DNA of 64,000 nucleotides from positions 337 through 64,336 of the forward strand of contig NZ_AQUR01000093.1 in NCBI RefSeq assembly GCF_000372525.1, in the 5' to 3' direction. The position numbers were made by a program, and so were the translations under genes. The notes beneath the pieces are model-generated. The model did no database searches. It was not told the origin of the DNA and was given only the letters and a program-made list of their open reading frames with translations. The DNA comes from Cupriavidus neocaledonicus. Lineage in GTDB: Bacteria > Pseudomonadota > Gammaproteobacteria > Burkholderiales > Burkholderiaceae. This document shows positions 1 to 9,200 of this stretch, one piece after another (position 1 is the stretch's first letter; each line of letters starts with the position of its first letter).

Positions 1-266
1 ATCGAGCCCGACACCGGGATCGCCGAGGCGAACTCCGCATAGCACAGCGCGGCAAAGCCGCACGCCAGCGCCGCGATCACGAACGACACCGTCAGCGCCG
101 GCCCTGCGGTCAGCGCGCCGGTGCCGGTCAGCACGAAGATGCCGGTGCCGATGATGGCGCCGATGCCCATCAGCACCAGGTCGACCGGACCCAGCACTTT
201 TTTCAGGGCGACGACGTGTCTCTGCGCCAGCATGGCGTCAATGTCCTTGGTGCGGAACAAGCTCAT
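1..266 (-). CDS. APC-family amino acid permease, N-terminal part
   Basis: The gene starts at the ATG complementary to 264-266 and runs off the left edge, so only the first 88 codons are visible. The N-terminus is a short cytoplasmic stretch followed by GIGAIIGTGIFVLTG, the hallmark first membrane helix of APC-superfamily amino acid transporters, then a second hydrophobic segment ending in a CYAEFAS motif typical of cationic or branched-chain amino acid permeases (YfnA/CAT type). A GGAG-like ribosome site (AGGAG) lies 7 nt before the start. It is codirectional with the branched-chain aminotransferase 270 bp upstream, which is compatible with a role in amino acid uptake, but the substrate cannot be told from this fragment. 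Confidence 0.85.
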   Translation of the reverse strand, partial: MSLFRTKDIDAMLAQRHVVALKKVLGPVDLVLMGIGAIIGTGIFVLTGTGALTAGPALTVSFVIAALACGFAALCYAEFASAIPVSGS

Positions 267-536
267 ATAGGGATCTCCTGCATGGGTGGTGCCGCGCACT
301 CGCCCGGCTGCGCGCCAGGGATGGCGGCGAGGCATGCGGTGCGCGGGCATCCGGGCAGCGTGCCGACGGATAGACGGCGCCGCTCGCCGGCACGCTGGTC
401 GCGCGCCGGTCCCGGTCGTTTTTTTTGGGGACTGGCCCAGGCCGCCCAGGCGGCAGGGACAGACGTCAAGCCAGATCAACGCGGCGAGCGTTGCCCTCCG
501 ATTCCTTGCTCGCCGCCAAAGTCAATCACGCCGGTC

Positions 537-1631
537 TCAATCGACGTGATGCACCCATCCGAACGGGTCGGCGAGGCTGCCGCGCTGGATGCCGGTCAGC
601 AAGGAGCGGAGCCGTTGCGTGACTTCGCCTTCGCCGCCGTTGCCGATGGTGAATTCCCCGCCAGCGTGACGCACCTGCCCGATGGCGGTGACCACCGCGG
701 CGGTGCCGCAGGCAAACGTTTCCCTGACCCGGCCACTGGCTGCATCGGCACGCCACGACGCGAAGTCGTATGGCGTCTCGTCGACCGGAATGCCCTCGTG
801 CCGCGCCAGTTCGATGATCGAAGCGCGGGTAATGCCCGGCAGGATGGTCCCTTTCAGGGGCGGCGTGCGCAGCGAGCCGTCATCCATCACGAAAAACACA
901 TTCATGCCGCCGAGCTCCTCGATCCAGCGGTGTTCCGCAGCGTCGAGGAACACCACCTGGTCGCAGCCCTTGGCCGCGGCCTCGGTCTGCGCGATCAGAC
1001 TGGCCGCGTAATTGCCGCCGCATTTGGCGGCGCCGGTGCCACCGGAAGCCGCACGGGTGTATTGATCCGAGACCCAGACGGTCACCGCGGACTTGCCGGG
1101 CTTGAAATACGGGCCGACCGGACACGCGATCACGCAGAATACGAACTCGGCCGAGGCACGCACGCCGAGAAAATTCTCCGAGGCGAACATGAACGGGCGC
1201 AGGTAAAGGCTGCCCTGGCTGCCGGGAATCCAGGCGCGGTCAATATCGACGAGCGCTTCCACGGCCTGCACGAAGGTGGCCTCGGGCAGGTCCGCCATCG
1301 ACATGCGGGCAGCGGAGGCGCGAAAACGCCTGGCGTTCTCCAGGGGGCGGAACAGCGAGATCTTGCCGCCCTCGCCACGGTATGCCTTCATGCCCTCGAA
1401 GATCTCCTGCGCGTAGTGCAGCACGGCGCAGGCGGGGTCGATCTGGAAAGGACGGCGGGCTTCGACCTTTGCGTCATGCCAGCCGCGACCGTCGGTCCAG
1501 CGGATCGTGACCATGTGGTCGGTGAACACCCGACCGAAGACGGGATTCTCGAGCCTGGCCGCGATCTGCTCGGCGGGGGTGAGGCCGGGATGGGGTTCCA
1601 GAACGAACTGCAGTGGATTTTCGGTGCTCAT
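537..1631 (-). CDS. ilvE: Branched-chain amino acid aminotransferase (type II BCAT)
   Basis: This 364-residue PLP enzyme (fold type IV) transfers the amino group between leucine, isoleucine or valine and 2-oxoglutarate in the cytoplasm. Visible family features are the N-terminal FEGMKAYRG segment, the GAAKCGGNYAAS segment that carries the PLP lysine, EELGGMNVFFV, and GTILPGITRASI near the C-terminal cofactor site. Length and motifs match the long (about 360 residue) type II or eukaryote-like BCATs rather than the roughly 305 residue E. coli IlvE. The start codon at 1629-1631 has only a weak ribosome site. A putative promoter lies more than 300 nt upstream, leaving room for a small ORF (1788-1922). 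The next gene in the same direction is an amino acid permease. Confidence 0.93.
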   Translation of the reverse strand: MSTENPLQFVLEPHPGLTPAEQIAARLENPVFGRVFTDHMVTIRWTDGRGWHDAKVEARRPFQIDPACAVLHYAQEIFEGMKAYRGEGGKISLFRPLENARRFRASAARMSMADLPEATFVQAVEALVDIDRAWIPGSQGSLYLRPFMFASENFLGVRASAEFVFCVIACPVGPYFKPGKSAVTVWVSDQYTRAASGGTGAAKCGGNYAASLIAQTEAAAKGCDQVVFLDAAEHRWIEELGGMNVFFVMDDGSLRTPPLKGTILPGITRASIIELARHEGIPVDETPYDFASWRADAASGRVRETFACGTAAVVTAIGQVRHAGGEFTIGNGGEGEVTQRLRSLLTGIQRGSLADPFGWVHHVD

Positions 1632-1787
1632 GCTTCAGGGCTCGGGGGATGTTGGGCCGTATGGCCTGGCCGCCGCGGCAGCGTTGCCGGGGCGGGTGCG
1701 CTGCAAGGGAGTATTGGGCAAAGGCGCGGCTTCGGGCGACCGACCGCGGCCTGGGCCGGATTCGATCCGGGACAACTGCCGCCGCGG

Positions 1788-1922
1788 TCAGGCCGCAGCG
1801 CTGTGCGCGCCACCGCGATATTGCGCCGATATGAAGGACGGCGCCTTGCCGGGGTTGCGGTTGTCGTCCAGCGTCTGGTACGCCGCGGCCTGGTGCAGCG
1901 TGGCGCCTGGGGTGGCATTCAC
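1788..1922 (-). CDS. Possible 44-residue small protein upstream of ilvE
   Basis: A short frame begins with GTG (complement of 1920-1922), preceded by GGAG nine bases upstream, and ends at TGA (complement of 1788-1790). About the first 30 codons end in G or C almost without exception, as real genes of this genome do, while the flanking non-coding DNA does not show this. The peptide starts VNATPGATLHQAAAYQ and has no membrane segment and no run of Leu, Ile or Val codons, so it is not an obvious attenuation leader. It lies between the proposed promoter at 1959-1987 and ilvE, hence probably on the same transcript. I do not recognise a family; it could also be chance. Confidence 0.35.
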   Translation of the reverse strand: MNATPGATLHQAAAYQTLDDNRNPGKAPSFISAQYRGGAHSAAA

Positions 1923-1958
1923 GATGTCTGTCTCCGGATGCTTCTATTTGTTCGGAGC

Positions 1959-1987
1959 AGTGTATGAAGCGGCCGCTCGGCAGTAAA
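1959..1987 (-). promoter_or_regulatory. Candidate sigma70 promoter for the small ORF and ilvE
   Basis: Reading the minus strand, a TTTACT -35-like box (complement of 1982-1987) is separated by 17 nt from a TACACT -10-like box (complement of 1959-1964). Each matches consensus at four of six positions. Transcription would start near 1952, just upstream of the small ORF at 1922, giving ilvE a leader of about 320 nt. Confidence 0.3.
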
Positions 1988-2212
1988 TTGAAGAATTCCG
2001 ACATCTGGTATCTGCAAAACGAATAGCAGGCGAGGGTCGTTGAGGCGCTGCTGGCCCGGGTCTTCAGGTCAGGGATCGTGCCGGCGATTCCCTCGGTGGC
2101 GAGGCAGGTGCCATGCCCGACGCGATGCCATATCATGCTGAGGCATCCGCCAGCGGATGCTTCCGGCAACGCATCTCCACCCTCCCAGCCTGCAACCTGC
2201 GCCACACCCAGC

Positions 2213-3685
2213 ATGTCTCGTCACGATCCCTCTCTCAGCCGGAACAGCTGCCTGCCGGAGCCTCCGGGCCGGCCAGAAAGCGGGCGCGGCGCCTGTGGCA
2301 AGGCTTGCCGCGCCCTGATGGTGCTGGTGCTTGCCGGTGTCGGGGCCTGCGGCTCGCTTTCTCACAATGTCCCCCGCAACCTGCCCCAGGCGACGGCCGC
2401 CAGCGCAACCGTACCCTTGCGTGAACCGGTCGACGTGGCGGGGCCGACTACCATCGCCATGGCATTCTCGGGAGGTGGCACGCGGGCCGCGGCCTTCGCC
2501 TTCGGCGCGCTGCAGGGGCTTGATGCCATGAAAGCTCCCGGCGGCGCATCCCTGCTCGACGACGTTGCCTTCATCAGCAGCGTGTCCGGCGGCTCGCTCA
2601 CCGCCGCCTACTACGGCCTGCACGGCAAGGACAGCCTGGCGACGTTCCGGTCGGTGCTGCTGAAAGACGGCGAGGCGCGGCTTCGCTTCAGCCTCCTGAA
2701 TCCCTTCAACCTGGCGCGGCTCTTTGGCGGGGGGCTGAATAATCGGGAAGATCTGCGGGCCTGGCTGGACGAAGACGTGTTCAAGGGGGCCACCTATGCC
2801 GACATGTTCCGCCGCGGCAAGCCGCTGGTGTGGATCAACGCCACCAACGTCTATTACCGGGTCGCGTTTCCGTTCAGCCAGCTGGCCTTCGATGCGCTTT
2901 GCAGCGATCTCGCCAGCTTTCCCGTCTCCGAGGCCGTCGCGGCTTCGATGGCGGTGCCGCTGTTCTTCGCGCCCATCGTGCTGGAGAAGCATCCCCAGGC
3001 CTGCCGTGCGCCGCTGCCCAACCTGGATCACGCCGAGGCGCCGGGGCAATCGCTGCTGATCGGCGCATTGGCGGTTGCCGTTCGCGGCCACCGGGATCTG
3101 TCCAAGGGCAAGTACATCAAGCTGGTCGATGGCGGCGTCACCGACAACTACGGCCTGGCCACCATCTTTCAGTCGCGCCTGCTGCTGGGCACGGCCTACG
3201 GGCCCATGAGCGAGAACGACGCGATCAAGGTGCGGCGGCTGCTGTTTGTCGTGGTCGATGCCGGCCAGGGCCCGCGTGGCGACTGGAACCAGAGCCAGGT
3301 TGGCCCGTCGGGGATCGAGGTGGCAAACGCGTCCATCGACGCCGCCATGGCCACCAACGTGCGCATGAGCTATGACGCTTTCGTTCCCATGATGCGCCAG
3401 TGGCGCAACGACCTCGTCGCCTATCGCTGCGCCATGCCGTTTGCACGGCAGCAGGCGATCGCCGCAAGCCGTCCGGGCTGGCGCTGCGACGACGTCGAGT
3501 TCTTCGTCACGCGCATTGCCTTCGATGCCCTCGACCCGGTGCGTGCCGCAAGCCTGAACGAGCTGCCGACCCGGCTCCGGTTGCCCGAGAAGGATGTCGA
3601 TCGCCTGATCGAGGCTGGCAGGGACGCCATCCTGGGCAACCCGGTGGTCCGCGAGTTCGAGCGCAAGGCCAACGCGGCGCGGTAG
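2213..3685 (+). CDS. Patatin-like phospholipase, predicted lipoprotein
   Basis: A 490-residue serine acyl hydrolase. From the chosen ATG at 2213 the N-terminus has a basic stretch and the hydrophobic ALMVLVLAGVGAC, whose VGAC is a lipobox, so the protein is probably lipid-anchored in the envelope. The patatin signature follows: glycine-rich oxyanion loop FSGGGTRAAAF, nucleophile region SSVSGGSLTA (the serine sits in S-V-S-G-G rather than the canonical G-X-S-X-G), and the catalytic aspartate in DGGVTDNYGL. The family hydrolyses phospholipid or acyl esters; the natural substrate is unknown. An in-frame upstream ATG at 2078 would add 45 residues ahead of the signal and is unlikely. The following genes run in the same direction after a 188 bp gap. 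Confidence 0.85.
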   Translation: MSRHDPSLSRNSCLPEPPGRPESGRGACGKACRALMVLVLAGVGACGSLSHNVPRNLPQATAASATVPLREPVDVAGPTTIAMAFSGGGTRAAAFAFGALQGLDAMKAPGGASLLDDVAFISSVSGGSLTAAYYGLHGKDSLATFRSVLLKDGEARLRFSLLNPFNLARLFGGGLNNREDLRAWLDEDVFKGATYADMFRRGKPLVWINATNVYYRVAFPFSQLAFDALCSDLASFPVSEAVAASMAVPLFFAPIVLEKHPQACRAPLPNLDHAEAPGQSLLIGALAVAVRGHRDLSKGKYIKLVDGGVTDNYGLATIFQSRLLLGTAYGPMSENDAIKVRRLLFVVVDAGQGPRGDWNQSQVGPSGIEVANASIDAAMATNVRMSYDAFVPMMRQWRNDLVAYRCAMPFARQQAIAASRPGWRCDDVEFFVTRIAFDALDPVRAASLNELPTRLRLPEKDVDRLIEAGRDAILGNPVVREFERKANAAR

Positions 3686-3873
3686 TCGCGCCGCCGGCTG
3701 ATCCGATGCCGCCGCGTCGTGCCCGACGATTGGTGTCGGCGCGGTAACAGTGCGTGTACTGCTGCGGCACTACCGGCGCGCCCGGCCCACCGCTACGCTT
3801 CGTTCCAAGCGGTAACTGCCTGCCATCCGGCGCAGATCCGCCGGCCATCCCCGCCATCTCAGCAGGAGCGATC

Positions 3874-4353
3874 ATGACGCAACGCCTCAACTACTTCCAG
3901 CAGTCTCCGGAGCTGTCCAAGAAGCTCATGGAGCTCAACAGCCTGTTTCCGAAAACGACGATCGAGCAGCACATCCGCGAGCTGGTCGAGATTCGCGCGT
4001 CGCAGCTCAACGGCTGCGCGTTCTGCGTCGACATGCACATCAAGATGGCGAGGATCCACGGCGAGCGCGAGCTGCGGCTGCATCACGTGGCGATCTGGCG
4101 CGAATCGACGCTGTTCTCGCCGCGCGAGCGCGCCGCGCTGGCCTGGACCGAGGCGCTGACGCAGCTGCCCGCGCAAGGGGTGCCGGACGATGTCTACGAG
4201 CGCGTGCGCACGCAGTATTCCGAGCAGGAACTGTCCGACCTGACGTTTCTGGTGGGCGCCATCAACACCTGGAACCGGCTCAACGTCGCCTTCCGCATGG
4301 TGCCGGGTTCCTCCGACAAGGCCTTCGGGCTGGACAAGGCCAACCTGGAGTAA
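3874..4353 (+). CDS. Carboxymuconolactone decarboxylase / AhpD-like protein
   Basis: A 159-residue all-helical protein with the AhpD-like signature NGCAFCVDMH: a CxxC pair followed by a histidine, with a glutamate a helical turn or two upstream (LVEIRAS). In AhpD these residues form a redox-active disulfide and a proton relay that reduce peroxides. The ATG at 3874 follows AGGAG with 5-nt spacing, so the longer in-frame extension to 3754 is rejected. The stop is separated by only 4 nt from a secreted cupin, and an NDH-2-like flavoprotein follows, so the three look like one redox operon. No lipoyl or thioredoxin partner is visible here, so peroxidase activity is inferred from the family only. 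Confidence 0.88.
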   Translation: MTQRLNYFQQSPELSKKLMELNSLFPKTTIEQHIRELVEIRASQLNGCAFCVDMHIKMARIHGERELRLHHVAIWRESTLFSPRERAALAWTEALTQLPAQGVPDDVYERVRTQYSEQELSDLTFLVGAINTWNRLNVAFRMVPGSSDKAFGLDKANLE

Positions 4354-4357
4354 TGCC

Positions 4358-4759
4358 ATGAAGCGGTCGATTGCCATGGCGGCAAGCCTGGCGTTGCTGA
4401 TGTCGGCCCCGCTGGTCAACGCCGCGCCGCCGGAGGTGGTGGTCCAGTCGCTGACCACCAAGGCGCTGCCCGACTATGCGGGCAAGGAAGTGCAGATGAT
4501 CACGGTGGAGTACCCGCCCGGCGGCTTCGACCCGGTGCACCGCCATGACGCGCATGCGTTCGTCTATGTGCTCGAAGGCAGCATTGTGATGGGCGTGAAG
4601 GGCGGCAAGGAAGTCACTCTGAAGGCGGGCGAGACCTTCTATGAAGCCCCGGACGATCTCCACACCGTTGGCCGCAATGCCAGCAAGACCCGGCCGGCAA
4701 AATTCGTCGTGTTCCTGCTCAAGAAGCAGGGAGCGCCGGTCTTTACGCCGGTGAACTAG
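4358..4759 (+). CDS. Secreted cupin-domain protein
   Basis: A 133-residue protein with a clear Sec signal peptide (MKRSIAMAASLALLMSAP, cleavage near VNA-AP), so it acts in the periplasm. The rest is a single small beta-barrel cupin. Motif 1 is HRHDAHAFVYVLEGS, giving the metal-binding histidines, and motif 2 is DDLHTVGRNAS. The enzyme or sensor role of such stand-alone secreted cupins is usually unknown. The ATG lies 4 nt after the AhpD-like gene, indicating translational coupling. An NDH-2-like flavoprotein starts 155 bp downstream in the same direction. Confidence 0.87.
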   Translation: MKRSIAMAASLALLMSAPLVNAAPPEVVVQSLTTKALPDYAGKEVQMITVEYPPGGFDPVHRHDAHAFVYVLEGSIVMGVKGGKEVTLKAGETFYEAPDDLHTVGRNASKTRPAKFVVFLLKKQGAPVFTPVN

Positions 4760-4914
4760 CGCGGTCGTTCCCCCGGGCCGGTCACGGCCCGGTTCCCTGA
4801 ATTTCGGACCCCCCGGATTCGCCGGTTTCGCGCCGCGCGGCGAGGCGTCATGCACGCTCGGCCGCCACGTTGTGCCGCCCGAACCCAGCAACAGCAAGAA
4901 GCGAGGTAACCATC

Positions 4915-6123
4915 ATGAAACGTAGGATCCTGATCGTCGGCGGCGGCTTTGCCGGGCTGTGGACGGCGCTCGGCGCGGCGCGCGTCGTCGATAGGCAAGG
5001 CAAGGCTGCCGCGGATGTCGAGATCACGCTGGTTTCACCACGGCCGGAACTCCACATCCGTCCGCGGCTGCACGAGGCCCACCCGGAGCTGATGGCGGTG
5101 CCGTTCCTGCCGCTGCTGGATGCAGTCGGCGTCAGGTTCATCGAAGGCTCGGTCGAGCGCATCCATGTGGCGGACCATTGTGTCGAAATTAGGACGGCCG
5201 CTGGCAAGATTAGTACCGAAGGCTACGAGCGCCTGGTCCTGACCAGCGGTAGCCGCTTGTTCCGCCCGCCGCTGCCGGGTCTGGCCGAACACGCCTTCGC
5301 GGTAGACCAGTTGCACGAGGCGGTGGCGCTGCGCGAGCATCTGGAACGACTGCCGTCGCAACCCGAGGGCCCGCGGCGCAATACCTTTGTCGTGGTAGGC
5401 GGCGGCTTTACGGGACTGGAGGTTGCAACCGAGCTGCCGCAGCGGCTGCGTCCGATCCTCGGCGAGGGCGCGCGCCCGCGCATTGTCATCGTCGAGCGCG
5501 CCGATGCGATCGGACCCGATCTGGGCCCCGGCCCGCGCCCGCAGATCCTGCAGGCCTTGGCGCAGCTCGGCATTGAAACCCGCGTTGGCGCTGGCGTTGT
5601 CTCCGTGGATGCCACCGGCGTGGTGACCGCAACCGGAGAACGGATTGACGCGGACACCGTGATCTGGACCGGCGGCATGGTTGCCAGCGCCCTGACCGCG
5701 CAGGTATCGCCGCACCTCGACCGCCAGGGGCGCATGGAGGTGAGCGCAGACCTGCGTGTCACCGGCGCCAGCGATGTGTTCGGCGCCGGCGACGTGGTGC
5801 GGGCGCTGACCGACGACGACGGGCACTATTCGCTGATGTCGTGCCAGCACGCCCTGTACATGGGGCGGTTCGCCGGCCATAACGTGGCTGCGGACCTGCT
5901 GGGCCTGCCGACCATGGCGTACCGGCAGGATTTCTATGCCACCTGCCTCGACCTCGGCACATGGGGAGCGGTCTATACCGAAGGCTGGGATCGACGGGTC
6001 AGGCTGACGCACGCCGAAGGCAAGGAACGCAAGTTGCTGATCAATACCCAGTGGATCTATCCGCCACCCGCGGACCGCGAGCAGGCGCTCACAGCGGGCA
6101 ATCCGGAGGTCACGTACGCCTGA
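4915..6123 (+). CDS. NAD(P)/FAD-dependent oxidoreductase, NDH-2-like
   Basis: A 402-residue flavoprotein with two Rossmann folds. The N-terminal FAD motif is ILIVGGGFAGLWTA and the central NAD(P)H motif is VVVGGGFTGLEVA at about residues 158-170. The FAD-contacting GASDVFGAGDVV segment follows near residue 285, as in type II NADH dehydrogenases and related pyridine-nucleotide disulfide oxidoreductases. There is no CxxxxC disulfide and no long C-terminal membrane helix. The ATG at 4915 follows GCGAGG. It stands third in a run with the AhpD-like protein and secreted cupin and could deliver electrons to them or to quinones. A GC-rich hairpin at 6144-6173 separates it from the converging sensor gene. 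Confidence 0.87.
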   Translation: MKRRILIVGGGFAGLWTALGAARVVDRQGKAAADVEITLVSPRPELHIRPRLHEAHPELMAVPFLPLLDAVGVRFIEGSVERIHVADHCVEIRTAAGKISTEGYERLVLTSGSRLFRPPLPGLAEHAFAVDQLHEAVALREHLERLPSQPEGPRRNTFVVVGGGFTGLEVATELPQRLRPILGEGARPRIVIVERADAIGPDLGPGPRPQILQALAQLGIETRVGAGVVSVDATGVVTATGERIDADTVIWTGGMVASALTAQVSPHLDRQGRMEVSADLRVTGASDVFGAGDVVRALTDDDGHYSLMSCQHALYMGRFAGHNVAADLLGLPTMAYRQDFYATCLDLGTWGAVYTEGWDRRVRLTHAEGKERKLLINTQWIYPPPADREQALTAGNPEVTYA

Positions 6124-6222
6124 GGCAGTCTGGCCGAGGCCGTGCCGACGCTTTGCCCTCGCGGGGCGTCGGCCCCTTGGTAATCCCGGTGTTATTCCGT
6201 GTTCCGGCGGCCCGGTGGCCCG

Positions 6223-9200
6223 TCACGATGCATCGGGCGGACACGCAGGCACGGTGAACCGGACCATCGCACCGTGTGGCACGCCATTGCCGATCGACAG
6301 CTCGCCGCCATGCGCATCGATGATCGAACGGCAGATCGACAGACCCATTCCCAGGCCCGCAGGTTTGGTGGTGTAGAAGGGCGCGCACGCCTGCTCAGCG
6401 CTCAGCGATGCAAAGCCCGGACCGGAATCGGACACCGTCACAAGCACGCCGCCGGCTTCGGCCTTGCTGGTGCCGATGCGCAGGTCCCGGGCGCCGTCGG
6501 TTTCGCTCATCGCCTCCAGCGCGTTGACGATCAGGTTCAGCAGCACTTGCTGCAGCTCGACGCGATCGCCTTCGATCCGGGCCAAGCCCTCGGCCAGCTG
6601 GACCTGGACCCGAGCGCGGCTCTTCGCGGCCTCGCCACGGGTCAGCTCGATCACCTCGTGGATGGCCTCGTTGATATCCACCGGTTCCTTGCGCGGCGGC
6701 GCCTTCCGCACCAGCTCGCGGATGCGCCGCAGCACATCGCCGGCGCGGTTGGTGTCCTTGATGATCCGTCCCAGCACCTGGCCGACCTCGTCCATGTCGG
6801 GCGGGTCGGCGCCCAGCCAGCGCAACGCTGCCTGCGCATTGGTCATGGTGGCGGCAATGGGCTGGTTCACTTCATGCGCGATCGAGGCCGTGAGCTGTCC
6901 CATGGTGGCTAGTCGGTTGGCGTGGGCCAGTGCGGTCTCCACGTCGCGGTAGCGCCGTTCGCTGTCGCGCACGCGCTCTTCCGCATGCTTGCGTTCAGTC
7001 AGGTCGAGCACGAACGCGACGCCTTCCCGGCGGTTGTCCGCGAACATCGCCAGGCCGACGATAACCGGCAGCCGGCTGCCATCCTTCCTGATGTACTCCT
7101 TTTCGAAAGGCAGGGCGCTGCCGGTGCGTACGGCGTGCGCCAGTGCCTGTTCGCTGTCGGCACGCAGTTCCGTGGGCGTCAGGTCGGTCCAGCGCACGCG
7201 CCCCGAGACCAGGTCCTCGCGTTCGTATCCGACCATGCGCAGGAATGCGTCGTTGGCTTCGATGATGTCGCCATCGGCGTTCCAGACGATGATGCCGATG
7301 ATATTGGCGTCGACCAGGCGGCGGATCTTGGCTTCGCGCTCGGCCAGGTCACGGTACAGTCGCGCATTTTCCAGCGAGCTGGAGGCCTGGGAGACAACCA
7401 GCTTCAGTACCGCGATCCGGTCGGGGCTGAACACGCGCGCGGTCAGGTTGTTCTCCAGGTAGAGTGCGCCGGTAAGCTGCGCCTGGTTCATCAGGGGCAT
7501 GCACAGCACGGACCGGGCGCGATGCTGGCCCACGTAGGGATCCGTGTCGAACGCAGGGTCCGATGCGGCATCGTCGAGAACGATACTCCGGCCCGTGCGC
7601 AGCACGTGGTACAGCACGGACTCCGGCAGCATCGCCGCGCTTACCGGCTCGTCGCGCAGTTGCACGCGGGACGCATCGTTGCCGGCGATGGCTTCCGCGG
7701 CGATCCGATGCCCGCCGCCGTCGGCCAGAATCAGCAGGCCGCGCTCGGCGCCGGCCTGCTCGATGGCGGTGCGCATGACCATGTCGATCAGCTTGTCGAG
7801 CACGATGTCGCCCGAGGCGGCCTGCGAAACCTTCAGCACGGTGGCAAGGTCGAGGTGCTCGACCGGCGTGGCCATGGTGCTGGTCGGGCCGGGTGCCGCT
7901 TCTTCGGTGCGCAGGTAGGGATGGCGCGCTTCGAGCTGCCTCACCTTGCCATCGGCGCCCCAGCGCAGGTAGGCGTAGCGGGCGTCCTGCAGGTACAGGC
8001 GGGCAATCTTCCCGAGGCCGCGCGCGGCGTAGAACCCGGCGGCAAGTTCGTTGGCGAGCGCCTCGCTGTGGAGGAAGCCGGCTTCCTGCGCCGCGTGAAT
8101 GGCCTGTTCGTAAAGCTGTTCGGCTTCCACAACGCGGCCTTCGAGGCGGGCGATTTCGGCGGCGACCAGCGTGGCGCGGTCAGCGAAGTTCTCCGGACAA
8201 TGCTGCGCCCAGAGGTCGAGCTCCCGGTGATGCGCGGCCAAGGCTTCCCGCAGCTGCGTCCGTTCGCTGTCCGACGCGAGGTCGCTCCACGCGGCAAGCA
8301 CCAGCGCGCCATAGAAGTGATACTCGGCGTCCTCGAAGAACCCGCTCGAAGTCCAGAGCAGCGGTTGAGCCCTGGCGGCGGCCGCCATGGCGGACTCGAG
8401 GTCGCCGGCGAGATAGCGTGCCTGCAGTTTGCGCACCCAGTACCAGCATTCGGCCAGTGCCAGGCCGGGGCTGCCCGCCAGGTGGTCTTCGGTGGCAGCT
8501 TCGCCGCACGGGTCGTCATCCAGGCAGCCGAACCGTGTCGTCAGCCCGCGCAGCATGCGCACCAGGGCGAGTTGCGTGGTGATGAAGTCGATCACCAGGC
8601 CAAACCGCACCTTCAGCGCATAGGCAAGGCCGCGCTCGGCCTCGCGCTGGACCTCGGCCAGCGGCGCTCCGGCAAAGAGCAGGTCCGAGTTGAGGCTGTT
8701 GCCTACGTAAGCGCCATAAGGGAGGTCGCCGATCCGGTTCGCGGCGTCAAAGGCACGGCGCAGCAGGGCGCGGCAGGTTGACACCGGCTTCAGCCAGCGT
8801 GCGACAAAGATCGAGAAGCACAGAAAGGTCTTGGCCTCGAAGCGCCTGAGCCCGCGCCGGTCGACCAGTTCGCAGCCCAGCAGGCCAAAGCGGTATCCGG
8901 CCTGGTGATCCCCGAAGCGCCGGCCCGCGACACGGCCGACATTTGCATAGAGCATGCACGAGGCATCGCAGTTGCCCAGCTCGAGGCTCAGGCTGACCCC
9001 CTTGCAGATGGTCAGGCAGGCGAGGTTGGCATCAGTCTGCAAGGCGGGTGGGAACAGCTTGCTCAGTGCCTCGACGGTGACGAGCGCGTCGGCATCTTGC
9101 ATCAGCGGCAGGTCCACCAGGTCCTCGATGGCCCGGTCGCCAAGCCCGGTCCAGATGCGCTGGTATTCGCGCCGCACGTCGGCATCGTCAGGGTGCGGTG

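Noticed and set aside
419-426. T-run between ilvE and the permease as a terminator
   Set aside because: It is on the plus strand while both genes are on the minus strand, and no stem precedes it.
216-1967. 583-codon open frame on the plus strand
   Set aside because: It lies antisense to ilvE, has no domain-like segments, and arises from the GC-rich third positions of the real gene.
6144-6173. Hairpin GCCGACGC/GCGTCGGC between convergent genes as a terminator
   Set aside because: The loop is 14 nt and no T run follows on either strand, so termination cannot be claimed.
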